From Butyribacter intestini (GTDB taxonomy: Bacteria > Bacillota > Clostridia > Lachnospirales > Lachnospiraceae): a stretch of DNA of 64,000 nt. Below, in pieces: positions 1 through 10,825 of this stretch. A program made the translations under genes and the position numbers. Position 1 is the stretch's first letter. Each line of letters begins with the position of its first letter. The stretch covers positions 448,437 to 512,436 of the forward strand of contig LLKB01000001.1 of the NCBI GenBank assembly GCA_001414325.1, read 5' to 3'. Below the pieces are notes generated by a model that saw nothing but the letters and a program-made list of their open reading frames with translations, made no database searches and was not told where the DNA came from.

Positions 1-1945
<1,945 letters not shown>

Positions 1946-2204
1946 AAGGAACGAAAGCACAGGGATGAGAGACAAGGCAAAGTGAAAACTTGTTTTCAGA
2001 TTTGACTTGTAGTCAGACCGGTATTTGAGTGGAATGACATGAAGTATGCGAAGCATACGAATGACATGGAGCTCAAGTGCTTGAGTGTAACGAGGATAAA
2101 TATATGACAGAAAGTCATTTATCTGAGTATAGAACGAAGATTTTTCTTGCAATCGAAAGGAAGTCGAAATATTCAATATACAGTTTTGAAGGTATCAGTA
2201 ATTT
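1946..2204 (+). other. 23S trailer without 5S rRNA
   Basis: I see no 5S rRNA in these 259 bases: none of the usual 5S conserved blocks is present. The stretch holds short hairpin-forming segments (for example GTATGCGAAGCATAC near 2046) typical of rRNA processing spacers and leads directly into the terminator at 2205. It contains no convincing gene. Confidence 0.6.
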
Positions 2205-2229
2205 AGAAACCGTAAGGTTTCTTTTTTTT
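2205..2229 (+). terminator. rRNA operon terminator
   Basis: A perfect stem AGAAACC/GGTTTCT with a GTAA tetraloop is followed by a run of eight T, a textbook intrinsic terminator for the rRNA operon. Confidence 0.9.
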
Positions 2230-2389
2230 ATTATTCTTATTTTATGAATAAACAATATAAGTTCTATATACATGAATGGAGATATAGTTGTTGTATGTTT
2301 ATATATATTGTTGTCTGCTTTTGAACATTATATAATGTAAATATTGCTCGTTATTATTTAATAAATCATATATAATAAATAAAAAAATC

Positions 2390-2446
2390 TCTACAATAAA
2401 TCCATATAAAATTTCAGTAGAGAATTTTATATGGATTTATTGTAGA
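2390..2446. terminator. 24-bp perfect inverted repeat, likely bidirectional terminator
   Basis: Two arms of 24 bases (2390-2413 and 2423-2446) are perfectly complementary around a 9-base loop. A-rich sequence lies on the left and T-rich sequence on the right, so the hairpin has a U-tract when transcribed in either direction. It sits between the convergent rRNA operon and aroK. The arm is unusually long and AT-rich for a terminator. Confidence 0.65.
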
Positions 2447-2489
2447 ATAATTTTTTTAATAATTATATTAACTAAGATAGTTATGCTAT

Positions 2490-3005
2490 CTAAAATAAAA
2501 GTGTCTTTATTTCTTCGGCTATTCGTCCAATTTTTTTATTAGAACACTCAATAGTAATATCAGCATACTTTTCATATAATACTATGCGTTCATTGTACAA
2601 CGATTTTAAAGTTTGTCCTTTTTTTATTGAGACACCGCGTTTGGTCAAATCCCCTAAACGTTCTTCAATTTCCTCGTAGGGAAGTTTAAGATAAATAACG
2701 GTACCGATTGAGCTTAAATGTGTCATGGCATCTTTACCGTAAACAGCACTTCCACCTGTTGCAATAATGCTTTTGTGGGTATTTATTTTAGAGTTGATTT
2801 CATTTTCTATCGAGTTGAAACCATCCAGACCATATTTGTCAATAAGTTCGTGTAAAAGCATATTTTTTTCATTTTGAATAATGATGTCCGAGTCTATAAA
2901 AGTATATCCAATAATTTTTGCAAGAACAATGCCTATTGTACTTTTTCCGGCACCCGGCATACCTATCAGGATAAGATTATCTTTATTATATGGTTTGGTA
3001 GTCAT
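2490..3005 (-). CDS. aroK: Shikimate kinase
   Basis: Phosphorylates the 3-hydroxyl of shikimate with ATP in the chorismate pathway, in the cytoplasm. The protein (171 residues, normal for AroK) has the Walker A motif GMPGAGKST near residue 16, the DSD motif (FIDSDIII) that holds Mg and shikimate, and the GGSAVY glycine-rich substrate loop. I chose the ATG at 3005 because AAGGGGGA lies about 11 bases upstream; an in-frame ATG at 3038 would add 11 residues with no good ribosome site. The partner pathway gene aroE lies 6.6 kb away, also on the minus strand. The gene stands alone and ends toward the hairpin at 2390. Confidence 0.93.
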   Translation of the reverse strand: MTTKPYNKDNLILIGMPGAGKSTIGIVLAKIIGYTFIDSDIIIQNEKNMLLHELIDKYGLDGFNSIENEINSKINTHKSIIATGGSAVYGKDAMTHLSSIGTVIYLKLPYEEIEERLGDLTKRGVSIKKGQTLKSLYNERIVLYEKYADITIECSNKKIGRIAEEIKTLLF

Positions 3006-3163
3006 TAATATTAGTTCCCCCTTATTGATGATCATCATACATTAGTTATGCATGTTAGTGACTGTATAATATTTTAATACGAAAGACAGGATATGTCAAA
3101 AAGATAAGTCCTTGATAAGAAAAAATGATAGCAGCAATTTTTATGGGAGGCTGATTCAAAAGT

Positions 3164-3358
3164 TTGAGGGTAAGAACAGCTCCGATTTCTGTTTTATGGT
3201 CACCACCAAAGAAAAATGCACCTTTTGTATGTATAGAATCGTGGTATGGAAGATGTGATAGTATAAACTACAAAGGTGAATGGAAAAAACGGAAATGGGG
3301 TAATAGGTTCGAAGCTGGAAAAATATTTAAGGGCGGATATGATATAGAAGCATTTTGA
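3164..3358 (+). pseudogene. C-terminal remnant of an aldose 1-epimerase
   Basis: The 64 codons read in frame from a TTG at 3164 match the C-terminal end of the galactose mutarotase (LacX/GalM-like) family: LWSPPKKNAPFVCIESWYGR followed by a CD, then a GEWKKRKWGNRFEAG segment and a closing beta strand. Full proteins are about 290 residues; here an in-frame TGA lies just upstream and the catalytic N-terminal part is absent. I infer a gene decayed by deletion. The frame has stayed open to its natural stop, so the loss may be recent. No ribosome site of note precedes the TTG, and expression is unlikely. Confidence 0.7.
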
Positions 3359-3517
3359 TTTTAATATCCATTATTAACCGTTATTATGTCGATTGTGACG
3401 GTTTACAAATATGTGCTAATAATGTAATATATAATATATATGATTATTAAAGTTTGCATATTTGTATATACAGACATTTTGCAATAATAAGAAGAAAAGC
3501 TGAGGAGGTCGGCAATA

Positions 3518-4441
3518 ATGGATACAAATATATTATTAGAGAGCGGTACTAACGAACTTGAGATACTTGAATTTACGGTCGGTGGCAATTATTATGGTAT
3601 AAATGTTGCTAAAGTAAAGGAGATTATGACATACCAGCCACTTACTCCGGTACCTAAGGCACATCCAAATGTAGAGGGGGCATTTAGTACCAGAGGAGAA
3701 ACAATATCAATCATTAATCTGGCGAGATGTCTTGGTATGAAAGAAGAGACTGATACATCAAAGGATATGTTTCTTGTTACAAATTTTAATGGTCTGTTAT
3801 CAGGATTTCATGTAAATGGAGTTGTCGGAATACATAGAGTAAACTGGTCACAGATTATAAAGCCTGACAGCATGATAAATAATGCAAAGACGGGAGTGAC
3901 TACAGGTATTATAAATATTGATGATAAACTTGTAATTTTAATTGACTTTGAGAAAATCGTTGCTGACATTACACCAGATGTAGGTATCAACCTTAAAGAT
4001 ATTGATGGACTTGGAGATAGAAGAAAAAACAATCAGCCTATTATATATGCAGAGGATTCACAGCTTCTCAGTACACTTATCTATGATGGTCTGTCAAAAG
4101 CCGGTTATACACGTATTCTTCCTACAAATAATGGTTTGGAGCTTTGGAATATTCTTCAGAAATATAAAGAAGAAGGAACCGTTAAGGAAAATGTTGCATG
4201 TGTTGTAACTGACATTGAGATGCCTCAGATGGATGGACACAGATTGCTTAAACTTATCAAGAATGATCCTGATTTAAAGGATATTCCTGTTATAATCTTC
4301 TCATCGTTAATAAATGAAGAAATGAGGAAAAAAGGCGAGTCGCTTGGAGCAGATGCACAGTTATCTAAGAATGATATAGGTGAATTTATTAAGAAACTTG
4401 ATGAGATTTTAGCGAAAAAAGCAGAAGAAGAAAACAAATAA
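3518..4441 (+). CDS. cheV: Chemotaxis coupling protein CheV (CheW domain plus receiver)
   Basis: Links chemoreceptors to the CheA kinase and takes part in adaptation through phosphorylation of its receiver domain. Residues 1-150 are a CheW-like domain (LEFTVGGNYYGINVAKVKEI; then HPNVEGAFSTRGETISIINL). Residues about 175-300 are a receiver with the acidic pair in IYAEDS, phospho-acceptor Asp in CVVTDIEMPQMDGH and the Lys in QLSKND. Length 307 matches the family (about 300). AGGAGG lies about 10 bases before the ATG. It stands alone, with two terminators behind it. It implies flagellar motility or a chemosensory array in the host. Confidence 0.93.
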   Translation: MDTNILLESGTNELEILEFTVGGNYYGINVAKVKEIMTYQPLTPVPKAHPNVEGAFSTRGETISIINLARCLGMKEETDTSKDMFLVTNFNGLLSGFHVNGVVGIHRVNWSQIIKPDSMINNAKTGVTTGIINIDDKLVILIDFEKIVADITPDVGINLKDIDGLGDRRKNNQPIIYAEDSQLLSTLIYDGLSKAGYTRILPTNNGLELWNILQKYKEEGTVKENVACVVTDIEMPQMDGHRLLKLIKNDPDLKDIPVIIFSSLINEEMRKKGESLGADAQLSKNDIGEFIKKLDEILAKKAEEENK

Positions 4442-4449
4442 AAGTAAAA

Positions 4450-4493
4450 AGACTGTTGCATATTAGATTTTACGATTTGCAATAGTCTTTTTT
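4450..4493 (+). terminator. Terminator after cheV
   Basis: An 11-bp stem (AGACTGTTGCA with TGCAATAGTCT, one G-U pair) is followed by six T. Confidence 0.85.
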
Positions 4494-4559
4494 ACATATA
4501 GTAGTAAAAAGCTCGTAAAGTAGCGTGACACCAATGAGAATTGCGAAGCAATTCTTGGA

Positions 4560-4586
4560 GGGCAAAACGCTGGTTTTGCCCTTTTT
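4560..4586 (+). terminator. Second terminator between cheV and the protease gene
   Basis: GGGCAAAAC and GTTTTGCCC form a 9-bp stem followed by TTTTT. It overlaps the last bases of the convergent protease gene. A smaller hairpin (AGAATTGCGAAGCAATTCT, about 4537-4555) precedes it. Confidence 0.85.
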
Positions 4587-5475
4587 ACCTTAACAGCGTA
4601 TCACAGCGTATTAGGCCCCATCCTTGTTTAGTGTGTGGAAGTTTGAGATTAATACCATTTCGTTTCAGATGGAGTTTTACATCCTTGTTAGTCATATAAG
4701 GAAATTTTTCTAATAGAAGTGCAATACATCCACTTACTATAGGGGTTGACATTGAAGTTCCGCTTCTGGGGATGTATAGGGCAGGGGTTGTTTTGTTATT
4801 ACAACTTATGATATTAAGTCCCGGGGCTACTATATCAGGCTTTTTTATACAATTTGATGTCGGACCACGACCTGAAAAATCATGCGAAAATCTACCAAAA
4901 ACAGTGTCAGATGTCCCTACGGTGATTATTTTTCTGCTGTTTCCGGGAGCACCTATGGTATAATCAGCCGGACCATTGTTTCCAGCAGCCGTTACGACAA
5001 TTAATCCAGCTTCCCAAAGTGTATTTATCGACCTTACAAGAGGAGAATTTTCATCAAATTTTTTTATGGATACGCTTCCAACGGAAATATTTACAATCCG
5101 TATATTGTATTTGTCTTTGTTCTTTAATAGCCAGTTGATTCCTGACATCACATTTTTAATGTTTCCCTCACCATTTTTGTCAAGTATTTTTATTATGTGA
5201 AGTTTACAGTCTGGTGCAATGCCTTCATATAATTTATTAGACATCATGCCATTTCCTGCTATTATGCCTGCGACATGGGTGCCGTGTCCATTATCGTCAT
5301 AAAGTCTGTTTTGGTGATTTATGGTATCAAAAAATGAAACAAAAGGACCATCATTATATACTATATCAGGGTGAGGGCTGATACCGGTATCCATAACTGC
5401 AATACCTACATTTTTGCCCGTAAGTCCTTGTTTTCTTGCATAATCGAGTTTTATAACAGAAGCAACGCGGTTCAT
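4585..5475 (-). CDS. Subtilisin-like serine protease (S8 family)
   Basis: All three catalytic blocks are present: Asp in GIAVMDTGIS (residue about 30), His in GHGTHVAGI (about 64) and Ser in SGTSMSTPIVSG (about 243), with the oxyanion Asn in TAAGNNGP. At 296 residues it is only the catalytic domain: there is no signal peptide and no long propeptide, which suggests an intracellular or minimal S8 enzyme. The start is uncertain: ATG 5475 has only a weak purine stretch upstream, and the frame stays open for 11 more codons without a usual start codon. Convergent with cheV; likely monocistronic. Confidence 0.9.
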   Translation of the reverse strand: MNRVASVIKLDYARKQGLTGKNVGIAVMDTGISPHPDIVYNDGPFVSFFDTINHQNRLYDDNGHGTHVAGIIAGNGMMSNKLYEGIAPDCKLHIIKILDKNGEGNIKNVMSGINWLLKNKDKYNIRIVNISVGSVSIKKFDENSPLVRSINTLWEAGLIVVTAAGNNGPADYTIGAPGNSRKIITVGTSDTVFGRFSHDFSGRGPTSNCIKKPDIVAPGLNIISCNNKTTPALYIPRSGTSMSTPIVSGCIALLLEKFPYMTNKDVKLHLKRNGINLKLPHTKQGWGLIRCDTLLR

Positions 5476-5688
5476 CAGGTAATACTCGCAATCTAACTGG
5501 TTATAATATCAATATGCATAATGTGTTTTCTTTGTTACTTAATATAATAGTTTTGCCAGAGTAAAAGAGAATTCGATGTCCAAAATGGAATAGTTAATTG
5601 TTATTGTATTATATATTAGTTTTGCTAAGGCAATAGGCTTGAAACGATGCTATTGGCATAGATGTTATATTTTCTGAAAAATAAATAC

Positions 5689-5717
5689 TTGAAATAAGTT
5701 GAAAAATAGGATAAAAT
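5689..5717 (+). promoter_or_regulatory. Vegetative promoter for efp
   Basis: TTGAAA at 5689 and TAAAAT at 5712 are separated by exactly 17 bases, about 75 bases before the efp start. The rest of the 317-base gap (5476-5792) is AT-rich and shows no gene. Confidence 0.7.
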
Positions 5718-5792
5718 AGTAAAAGAGTTTTGTCGCATTTTATGATGCAGACAATGGGACGCAGAAGTCACACATTAAGGAGGATTTTGATA

Positions 5793-6347
5793 ATGGTATC
5801 AGCAGGAGATTTTAGAAATGGTTTAACTATTGAGTTTGAAGGCAATGTATATCAGGTAATCGAGTTTCAGCATGTAAAACCTGGTAAGGGTGCCGCATTC
5901 GTAAGAACAAAGCTTAAGAACATCAAAAATGGTGGTGTTGTTGAGAAAACTTTCCGTCCAACTGAGAAATGTCCTCAGGCTCACATTGAGCGTCAGGAAA
6001 TGCAGTATTTATATGCAGACGATATGTATCATTTCATGAATACAGAAACATATGACCAGATTGATATGACAGCAGATCAGGTTGGTGATTCTCTTAAATT
6101 TGTTAAAGAGAATGAGATGGTTAAGATGCTTTCGCACAATGGTGAGGTATTTGCTATTGAACCGCCTCTTTTTGTAGAGTTAGAGATTACAGAGACAGAG
6201 CCTGGATTTAAGGGTGATACTGCACAGGGTGCTTCTAAGCCTGCCATAGTAGAGACAGGAGCACAGGTGAGTGTACCTCTCTTTGTAGAGACAGGAGACC
6301 GTATCAGTATCGATACACGTACAGGAGAATATCTTAAGAGAGTTTAA
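5793..6347 (+). CDS. efp: Translation elongation factor P
   Basis: EF-P binds between the P and E sites and relieves ribosomes stalled at polyproline. The 184-residue protein has the KOW-like N-terminal domain with the loop [14 protein letters not shown], placing Lys32 at the tip as in Bacillus EF-P, and OB-fold domains ending in [13 protein letters not shown] chose the ATG at 5793 because TAAGGAGG lies just upstream; the frame extends 21 codons further 5', but those residues do not fit the family. It has its own promoter and is followed by a hairpin, so it is monocistronic. Confidence 0.96.
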   Translation: MVSAGDFRNGLTIEFEGNVYQVIEFQHVKPGKGAAFVRTKLKNIKNGGVVEKTFRPTEKCPQAHIERQEMQYLYADDMYHFMNTETYDQIDMTADQVGDSLKFVKENEMVKMLSHNGEVFAIEPPLFVELEITETEPGFKGDTAQGASKPAIVETGAQVSVPLFVETGDRISIDTRTGEYLKRV

Positions 6348-6364
6348 TTCAATTTATTTCTTAA

Positions 6365-6413
6365 AAGGGCGTAATTCTATGGAAACCCCGTGTTTTCAAG
6401 GATTGCGCCCTTT
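6365..6413 (+). terminator. Probable terminator after efp
   Basis: GGGCGTAATTC at 6367 pairs with GGATTGCGCCC at 6400 (two G-U pairs), with a second inner stem; the T-tract is short (TTTG). Confidence 0.6.
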
Positions 6414-6542
6414 GTGCAAGTTGATGTAAAGGTGTGCTAAAAAGGGTCTAAAGGTAACACATAAGTAACGCGTAGGTTACAAATACGCAAAAAGATTTAT
6501 GCGTAAAACTTATATAAAAAGTAAAGAGGGAGCAAAGATAAG

Positions 6543-7508
6543 GTGAATCTGACCAATATAGATAAATTAAATATGCTCATTGAGCAGGGAATGTTTGAGC
6601 CTGTTGAGCTTGATGAGAAAAATATTATTGATGAAAATGGCAGGGGAGATTTCCGTATTATTTATCTTATGAATGATACGGTTGAAAGTTTTTTGGTATT
6701 TAAAAATGCAAAATACACCGGTGAATACAATGATAAATTTGAGGGGTTTACGGATATTGAACTTGAAAAGAGAGAAGAGGGTTATGTACTTATAATTAAG
6801 CAGGAACAGTCATATTTTTTAATCTTTTTTGATGATGTGGAACTTGAAAATTATTATTATAATTATGGGAAAATAGGACATTTTTGGATAAAGGGTTATG
6901 AACATCTGCGTGTGCTTGAGTATCAGGTGGCTATTGTCTGGGATAAGATGTGCTATATAGGAAAAGAATCCTGCACAGACAATGAATTAAAGATAGCATC
7001 TTTAAAGCAGTTTCCACCGCTGAATTATTGCAGTTATCCTTGTGTTCCTGATATCTATCAGGTGCCGCTTGAGGATAAATGGCATCTATCTAAAGATGCT
7101 AATAATTTTATGATGGAAATTGCTAAAAAAGCAGGGGACACTGAATTAGAAGAAAAACTTTTGCAATATGGAGAAAATCCGACTATAAAAAATGCAAAAA
7201 AAATGGCTAAACTTTTTAGGCGAAAAGAGCATAAAAAGGTAATACAACTACTTATGAAATACATAGAAGAAGCGGCAGCAGTTTATCCAGACAGAAGCTT
7301 TGGAAAAAGCCTTGATGAAAGAAATAAAAAATTGCTGGATAAGGCTGTTAATAGAAAAAATGAGTTGGAAAAAGCCGGTATGGAAGCTGTTGTATATAAA
7401 GAAGAACAGTTTGTCTATGACTGTGACAGTGTGGAATTTAATGTTTATGTTATGTTATGGAAAGATGGTCTTGTAAACAGCAGTGTAAGGATTGAGAAAA
7501 TAGAATAA
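6543..7508 (+). CDS. Uncharacterised protein, 321 residues
   Basis: I do not recognise the family with confidence. The start is a GTG at 6543 with GAGGGAG about 12 bases upstream; an ATG 33 bases further in is the alternative. The product looks soluble. Residues 1-170 are rich in beta strand and aromatic residues (QSYFLIFFDDVELENYYYNY), and residues 180-270 are helical and lysine-rich, with no signal peptide or membrane segment. Its codon use is like its neighbours, so it looks resident rather than acquired. It follows the efp terminator and precedes a HAD hydrolase gene by 165 bases. Confidence 0.75.
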   Translation: MNLTNIDKLNMLIEQGMFEPVELDEKNIIDENGRGDFRIIYLMNDTVESFLVFKNAKYTGEYNDKFEGFTDIELEKREEGYVLIIKQEQSYFLIFFDDVELENYYYNYGKIGHFWIKGYEHLRVLEYQVAIVWDKMCYIGKESCTDNELKIASLKQFPPLNYCSYPCVPDIYQVPLEDKWHLSKDANNFMMEIAKKAGDTELEEKLLQYGENPTIKNAKKMAKLFRRKEHKKVIQLLMKYIEEAAAVYPDRSFGKSLDERNKKLLDKAVNRKNELEKAGMEAVVYKEEQFVYDCDSVEFNVYVMLWKDGLVNSSVRIEKIE

Positions 7509-7672
7509 AGATTGTTATGTTTGAAGCATTAAATAATTTTTTTAAATGACAATGTATAAATAAAGAAGAAAATGATTAAAAAATGTATAGATATGTAGTT
7601 TTAAAATCGGAAATTAGATAATTAGTTTTGCAATTAAATAAATGGATGTATATTAGAAAGGGTTATAAGGAT

Positions 7673-8272
7673 ATGATTAAAAATCTTATTTTTGATGTAG
7701 GCGGAGTGCTTTTTGATTACAGATGGAAAGAGATGTTTATGGATTATGGTCTTGACGAGGACAATGCCATAAGAGTCGGAACTCAGATGTTTAATGATCC
7801 TGACAGGACATGGGATATTTTTGACCTTGGTATAAAGTCTGATGAGGAGATTGCTGATATATTCTGCAAAAAATATCCTGGTGATGAGGATGTTATCAGA
7901 TGGTTTATAAGACATGGTGAATATATGCAGGTGCCAAGACCGAAAGTGTGGAAAAAGGTTCATGAATTAAAACAAAAAGGATATAAAATCTATATTTTGT
8001 CGAATTATCCTGAATCACTGTTTAAGAAGCACACGGAATATGCTGATTTTATGGATGATATTGACGGACTTATGGTCTCTTATATGATACATAAAGCAAA
8101 GCCGGCAGAGGATATTTATAAGGCATTATGTGATAAATACGGGCTTGACAGGAGCGAGAGCATTTTCTTTGATGACAGGTCAGAAAATGTTGAGGGTGCC
8201 GTTAAATTTGGAATGAAGTCAGTAAAAATTTTATCTGAGCAGGTTTTATTGGATGAGCTTGACAGATTTTAA
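7673..8272 (+). CDS. HAD-superfamily hydrolase
   Basis: The protein (199 residues) carries the haloacid dehalogenase motifs: motif I in NLIFDVGGVLFDY (nucleophile Asp near residue 7), motif II in YILSNYPESLF, the Lys in HKAKPAEDIY and motif IV in IFFDDRSENVEGA. The small helical cap after motif I resembles the YihX/epoxide-hydrolase-like phosphatase subgroup; the substrate, probably a sugar phosphate, cannot be read from sequence. The ATG at 7673 is preferred over an in-frame ATG at 7646 because motif I must lie near the N-terminus and GAAAGGG lies 11 bases upstream. Confidence 0.88.
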   Translation: MIKNLIFDVGGVLFDYRWKEMFMDYGLDEDNAIRVGTQMFNDPDRTWDIFDLGIKSDEEIADIFCKKYPGDEDVIRWFIRHGEYMQVPRPKVWKKVHELKQKGYKIYILSNYPESLFKKHTEYADFMDDIDGLMVSYMIHKAKPAEDIYKALCDKYGLDRSESIFFDDRSENVEGAVKFGMKSVKILSEQVLLDELDRF

Positions 8273-8478
8273 AAGTAACAGATTAGGCTTTAATTTATTA
8301 TATTCATAATTCCATAAATAAGTTCGGTACTGTTAATTATTTTTTATAGCTGAACTGTTACAGTAAGAAAATTCTAAGGAATTTCAACTTTACATAGTAA
8401 AACAGTTGGAATATAATTATTACTCAGGGAATTATAAAATGTTGCATTGCGGTTTATATCGCAGAAAGGGAGGTTTTC

Positions 8479-9468
8479 ATGAAAATATTAGTATTAGGCG
8501 GAGCTGGATATATCGGTTCACATACAGTCTGCGAGCTTGTTGATGCAGGGGAAGAAGTAGTTATAGCTGACAGCTTGGAGACAGGACATATTGAGGCTGT
8601 AAATCCGAAAGCAAAGTTTTATCAGGGAGACATAAGAGATAAGAAGTTTATTGATAGTGTTTTTGATAATGAAAAAATAGATGCAGTCATTCATTTTGCC
8701 GCAAACTCACTTGTAGGTGAGAGTATGACAAATCCGTTGAAGTATTATGACAATAACCTTTATGGTACAAAGGTGCTTCTTCAGAGTATGGTAGAACATG
8801 ATGTTAAGAAAATCGTATTTTCTTCAACGGCAGCAACTTATGGAGAGCCTGAGAGTATTCCTATTCTTGAGTCGGACAAGACAGAGCCTACAAATCCATA
8901 TGGAGAGACAAAACTTTCTATGGAAAAAATGATGAAGTGGACAGATGTTGCACATGGTGTTCATTATGTTGCACTCAGATATTTTAATGCCTGTGGAGCT
9001 CATGTCAGCGGCGAAATAGGAGAAGCTCATAATCCTGAGACACATCTTATTCCACTTATTCTTCAGGTACCTAACGGACAGAGAGAATCAATAAGCATTT
9101 TCGGTGATGATTATGATACAAAAGACGGTACATGCGTGAGAGATTATATTCATGTAACAGATCTTGCACAGGCACATATACTTGCTGTTAAATATCTTAT
9201 GGACGGAGGAAAGAGTGATGTTTTCAACCTCGGTAACGGTGTAGGATTTACTGTAAAAGAAGTAATAGAGACAGCAAGAAAAGTGACGGGACATCCTATT
9301 CCGGCAGTTATTTCACCACGCCGTGGAGGAGATCCGGCAAAACTTATCGCATCGAGCGAAAAAGCAAAGAGCATACTTGGTTGGAAACCTGAACACGCAG
9401 ACCTTGAAGAGATAATTGCAACAGCATGGAAGTGGCATAAAAATCATCCGAATGGATATGCAAAATAA
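8479..9468 (+). CDS. galE: UDP-glucose 4-epimerase
   Basis: Interconverts UDP-glucose and UDP-galactose with bound NAD. The Rossmann motif [10 protein letters not shown] lies at residues 7-16, the catalytic Ser/Thr in FSSTAATYG and Tyr-xxx-Lys in [12 protein letters not shown], and the sugar-binding segment in RYFNACGAH. Length 329 is normal. AAAGGGAGG precedes the ATG by 7 bases. The 206-base gap upstream should hold its promoter. It ends at a strong bidirectional terminator shared with aroE. Confidence 0.96.
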   Translation: MKILVLGGAGYIGSHTVCELVDAGEEVVIADSLETGHIEAVNPKAKFYQGDIRDKKFIDSVFDNEKIDAVIHFAANSLVGESMTNPLKYYDNNLYGTKVLLQSMVEHDVKKIVFSSTAATYGEPESIPILESDKTEPTNPYGETKLSMEKMMKWTDVAHGVHYVALRYFNACGAHVSGEIGEAHNPETHLIPLILQVPNGQRESISIFGDDYDTKDGTCVRDYIHVTDLAQAHILAVKYLMDGGKSDVFNLGNGVGFTVKEVIETARKVTGHPIPAVISPRRGGDPAKLIASSEKAKSILGWKPEHADLEEIIATAWKWHKNHPNGYAK

Positions 9469-9506
9469 GATAAATATAATCTATAGCATATGTTGATAAA
9501 ATATAG

Positions 9507-9548
9507 AAAACCCGACAGTAATGTTAAAAGGCATTGCTGTCGGGTTTT
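9507..9548. terminator. Bidirectional terminator between galE and aroE
   Basis: A 17-bp stem (AAAACCCGACAGTAATG with CATTGCTGTCGGGTTTT, one G-U) has A on the left and T on the right, serving both convergent genes. Confidence 0.92.
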
Positions 9549-9572
9549 GTTATGTCGATATAAAAGCAGAAA

Positions 9573-10352
9573 TTATTTTTCCTGTTCTGCAAGTTTATCT
9601 GTATATATTTTTTTGTAAACCTTATCTATCTCAGCCTCATCAAGTTTTTTCTCAAGGAAAAATTCTACGGCGTAAAGTGCCTGTGCGACGAGCATTTCAA
9701 GACCGTTTACACCTGTCATACCGAGTTCTTTTGCCTGTGCAACAAGTTTGGTTTCAAGCGGATTGTAGATAACATCTGCAACTGCTTCGCATTTAGGGAA
9801 TTTTGTAAGGTCAACAGGTGAAGCGTCACATTTAGGGAACATACCTACAGGGCTTGTATTTGCTATAAATTCTGCATCTGTGTGTTTTGCAAAACATTCA
9901 TCGTAAGTAATTGCTGAATCTGTCTTTATAATATCGACGATGATAACCTCTTTTGCTCCCATTTTTTTTAGGACTGCTACAACAGCCTTTGATGCACCGC
10001 CGTCACCGAGTACGACACATTTTTTACCTTCTATCTTGATATTATGCTTTTTGAGCATATACATAAACCCTGAGAAATCAGTATTGTGTCCGTAAAGTTT
10101 TCCGTTTTTATTTACTATAGTATTTACTGCTCCGATTGCTTTTGCATTTTCATCAAGTTCATCAAGATAAGGAATTACATCCTTTTTGTAAGGGATAGTG
10201 ACATTTATCGACTTAAATTCATGCTTACTCATAAAATCATTAAAATCTTCTTTGCTGACCGGATGTATTTCATATGTATAGTCAGCGAGACTTTCATGAA
10301 TTTCTTTTGAATAGCTGTGTCCGAGTTTTTCTCCAATTAATCCGTATTCCAT
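9573..10352 (-). CDS. aroE: Shikimate dehydrogenase
   Basis: Reduces 3-dehydroshikimate to shikimate with NADPH. Residues 5-20 hold the shikimate-binding GEKLGHSYSKEIHE. NVTIPYKKDV carries the catalytic Lys near residue 64, and GHNTDFSGF the catalytic Asp. The dinucleotide loop is LGDGGASKAV, with the Ala/Gly-rich AroE form. The C-terminal segment ADVIYNPLET is typical. At 259 residues it is slightly short (usual 270-290). GTGAGG lies about 10 bases upstream of the ATG. It stands alone on the minus strand. Confidence 0.95.
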   Translation of the reverse strand: MEYGLIGEKLGHSYSKEIHESLADYTYEIHPVSKEDFNDFMSKHEFKSINVTIPYKKDVIPYLDELDENAKAIGAVNTIVNKNGKLYGHNTDFSGFMYMLKKHNIKIEGKKCVVLGDGGASKAVVAVLKKMGAKEVIIVDIIKTDSAITYDECFAKHTDAEFIANTSPVGMFPKCDASPVDLTKFPKCEAVADVIYNPLETKLVAQAKELGMTGVNGLEMLVAQALYAVEFFLEKKLDEAEIDKVYKKIYTDKLAEQEK

Positions 10353-10825
10353 TTTGTAACCTCACTTTCAAGTCTTTGGATGATAATATTTTTGCTGTAA
10401 ATCAAATTTAGTTTTTTACATCTGTAAATATATGGCGGCAGTTTATATATCTGGCACTAAAGAGAAGGGCGTAAAAAACTTCAGCATTATTATAATACAG
10501 CATTTAATAAATATAAGCAATAAACTTGTTGATGTTTAGCAATCAGGTGAACTGTTACATCAGGTGATTAAATATTGAAAAATTTAGACATTTAAGTGTG
10601 AATGGCAATATTAAATTTAACATAATTGAGAGTGAATAACATATTTAAGATGGACGGACATATAAATGTAACTATACAGACAAGATGTAGATGAGTTGCC
10701 GGTTATTGTTCATACAAACGCAATATGACTGGCAGTAGTTTTTTGTACAGTTCTAGTGTAATAGCAACATGTCACTACACTAGGGGGATGTATTTTTGTT
10801 TTATGTCAGATATGGAGGTGATACG
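10353..10825. other. Intergenic region upstream of the spoIIIA operon
   Basis: About 470 AT-rich bases between divergent aroE and spoIIIAA; I see no gene. It must hold the aroE promoter and the sporulation (probably sigma-E) promoter of spoIIIA, but I cannot place either with confidence. A CATACAAA near 10710 resembles a sigma-E -10 element. A hairpin with 8-bp arms CTAGTGTA (10754) and TACACTAG lies just before spoIIIAA. Confidence 0.5.
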
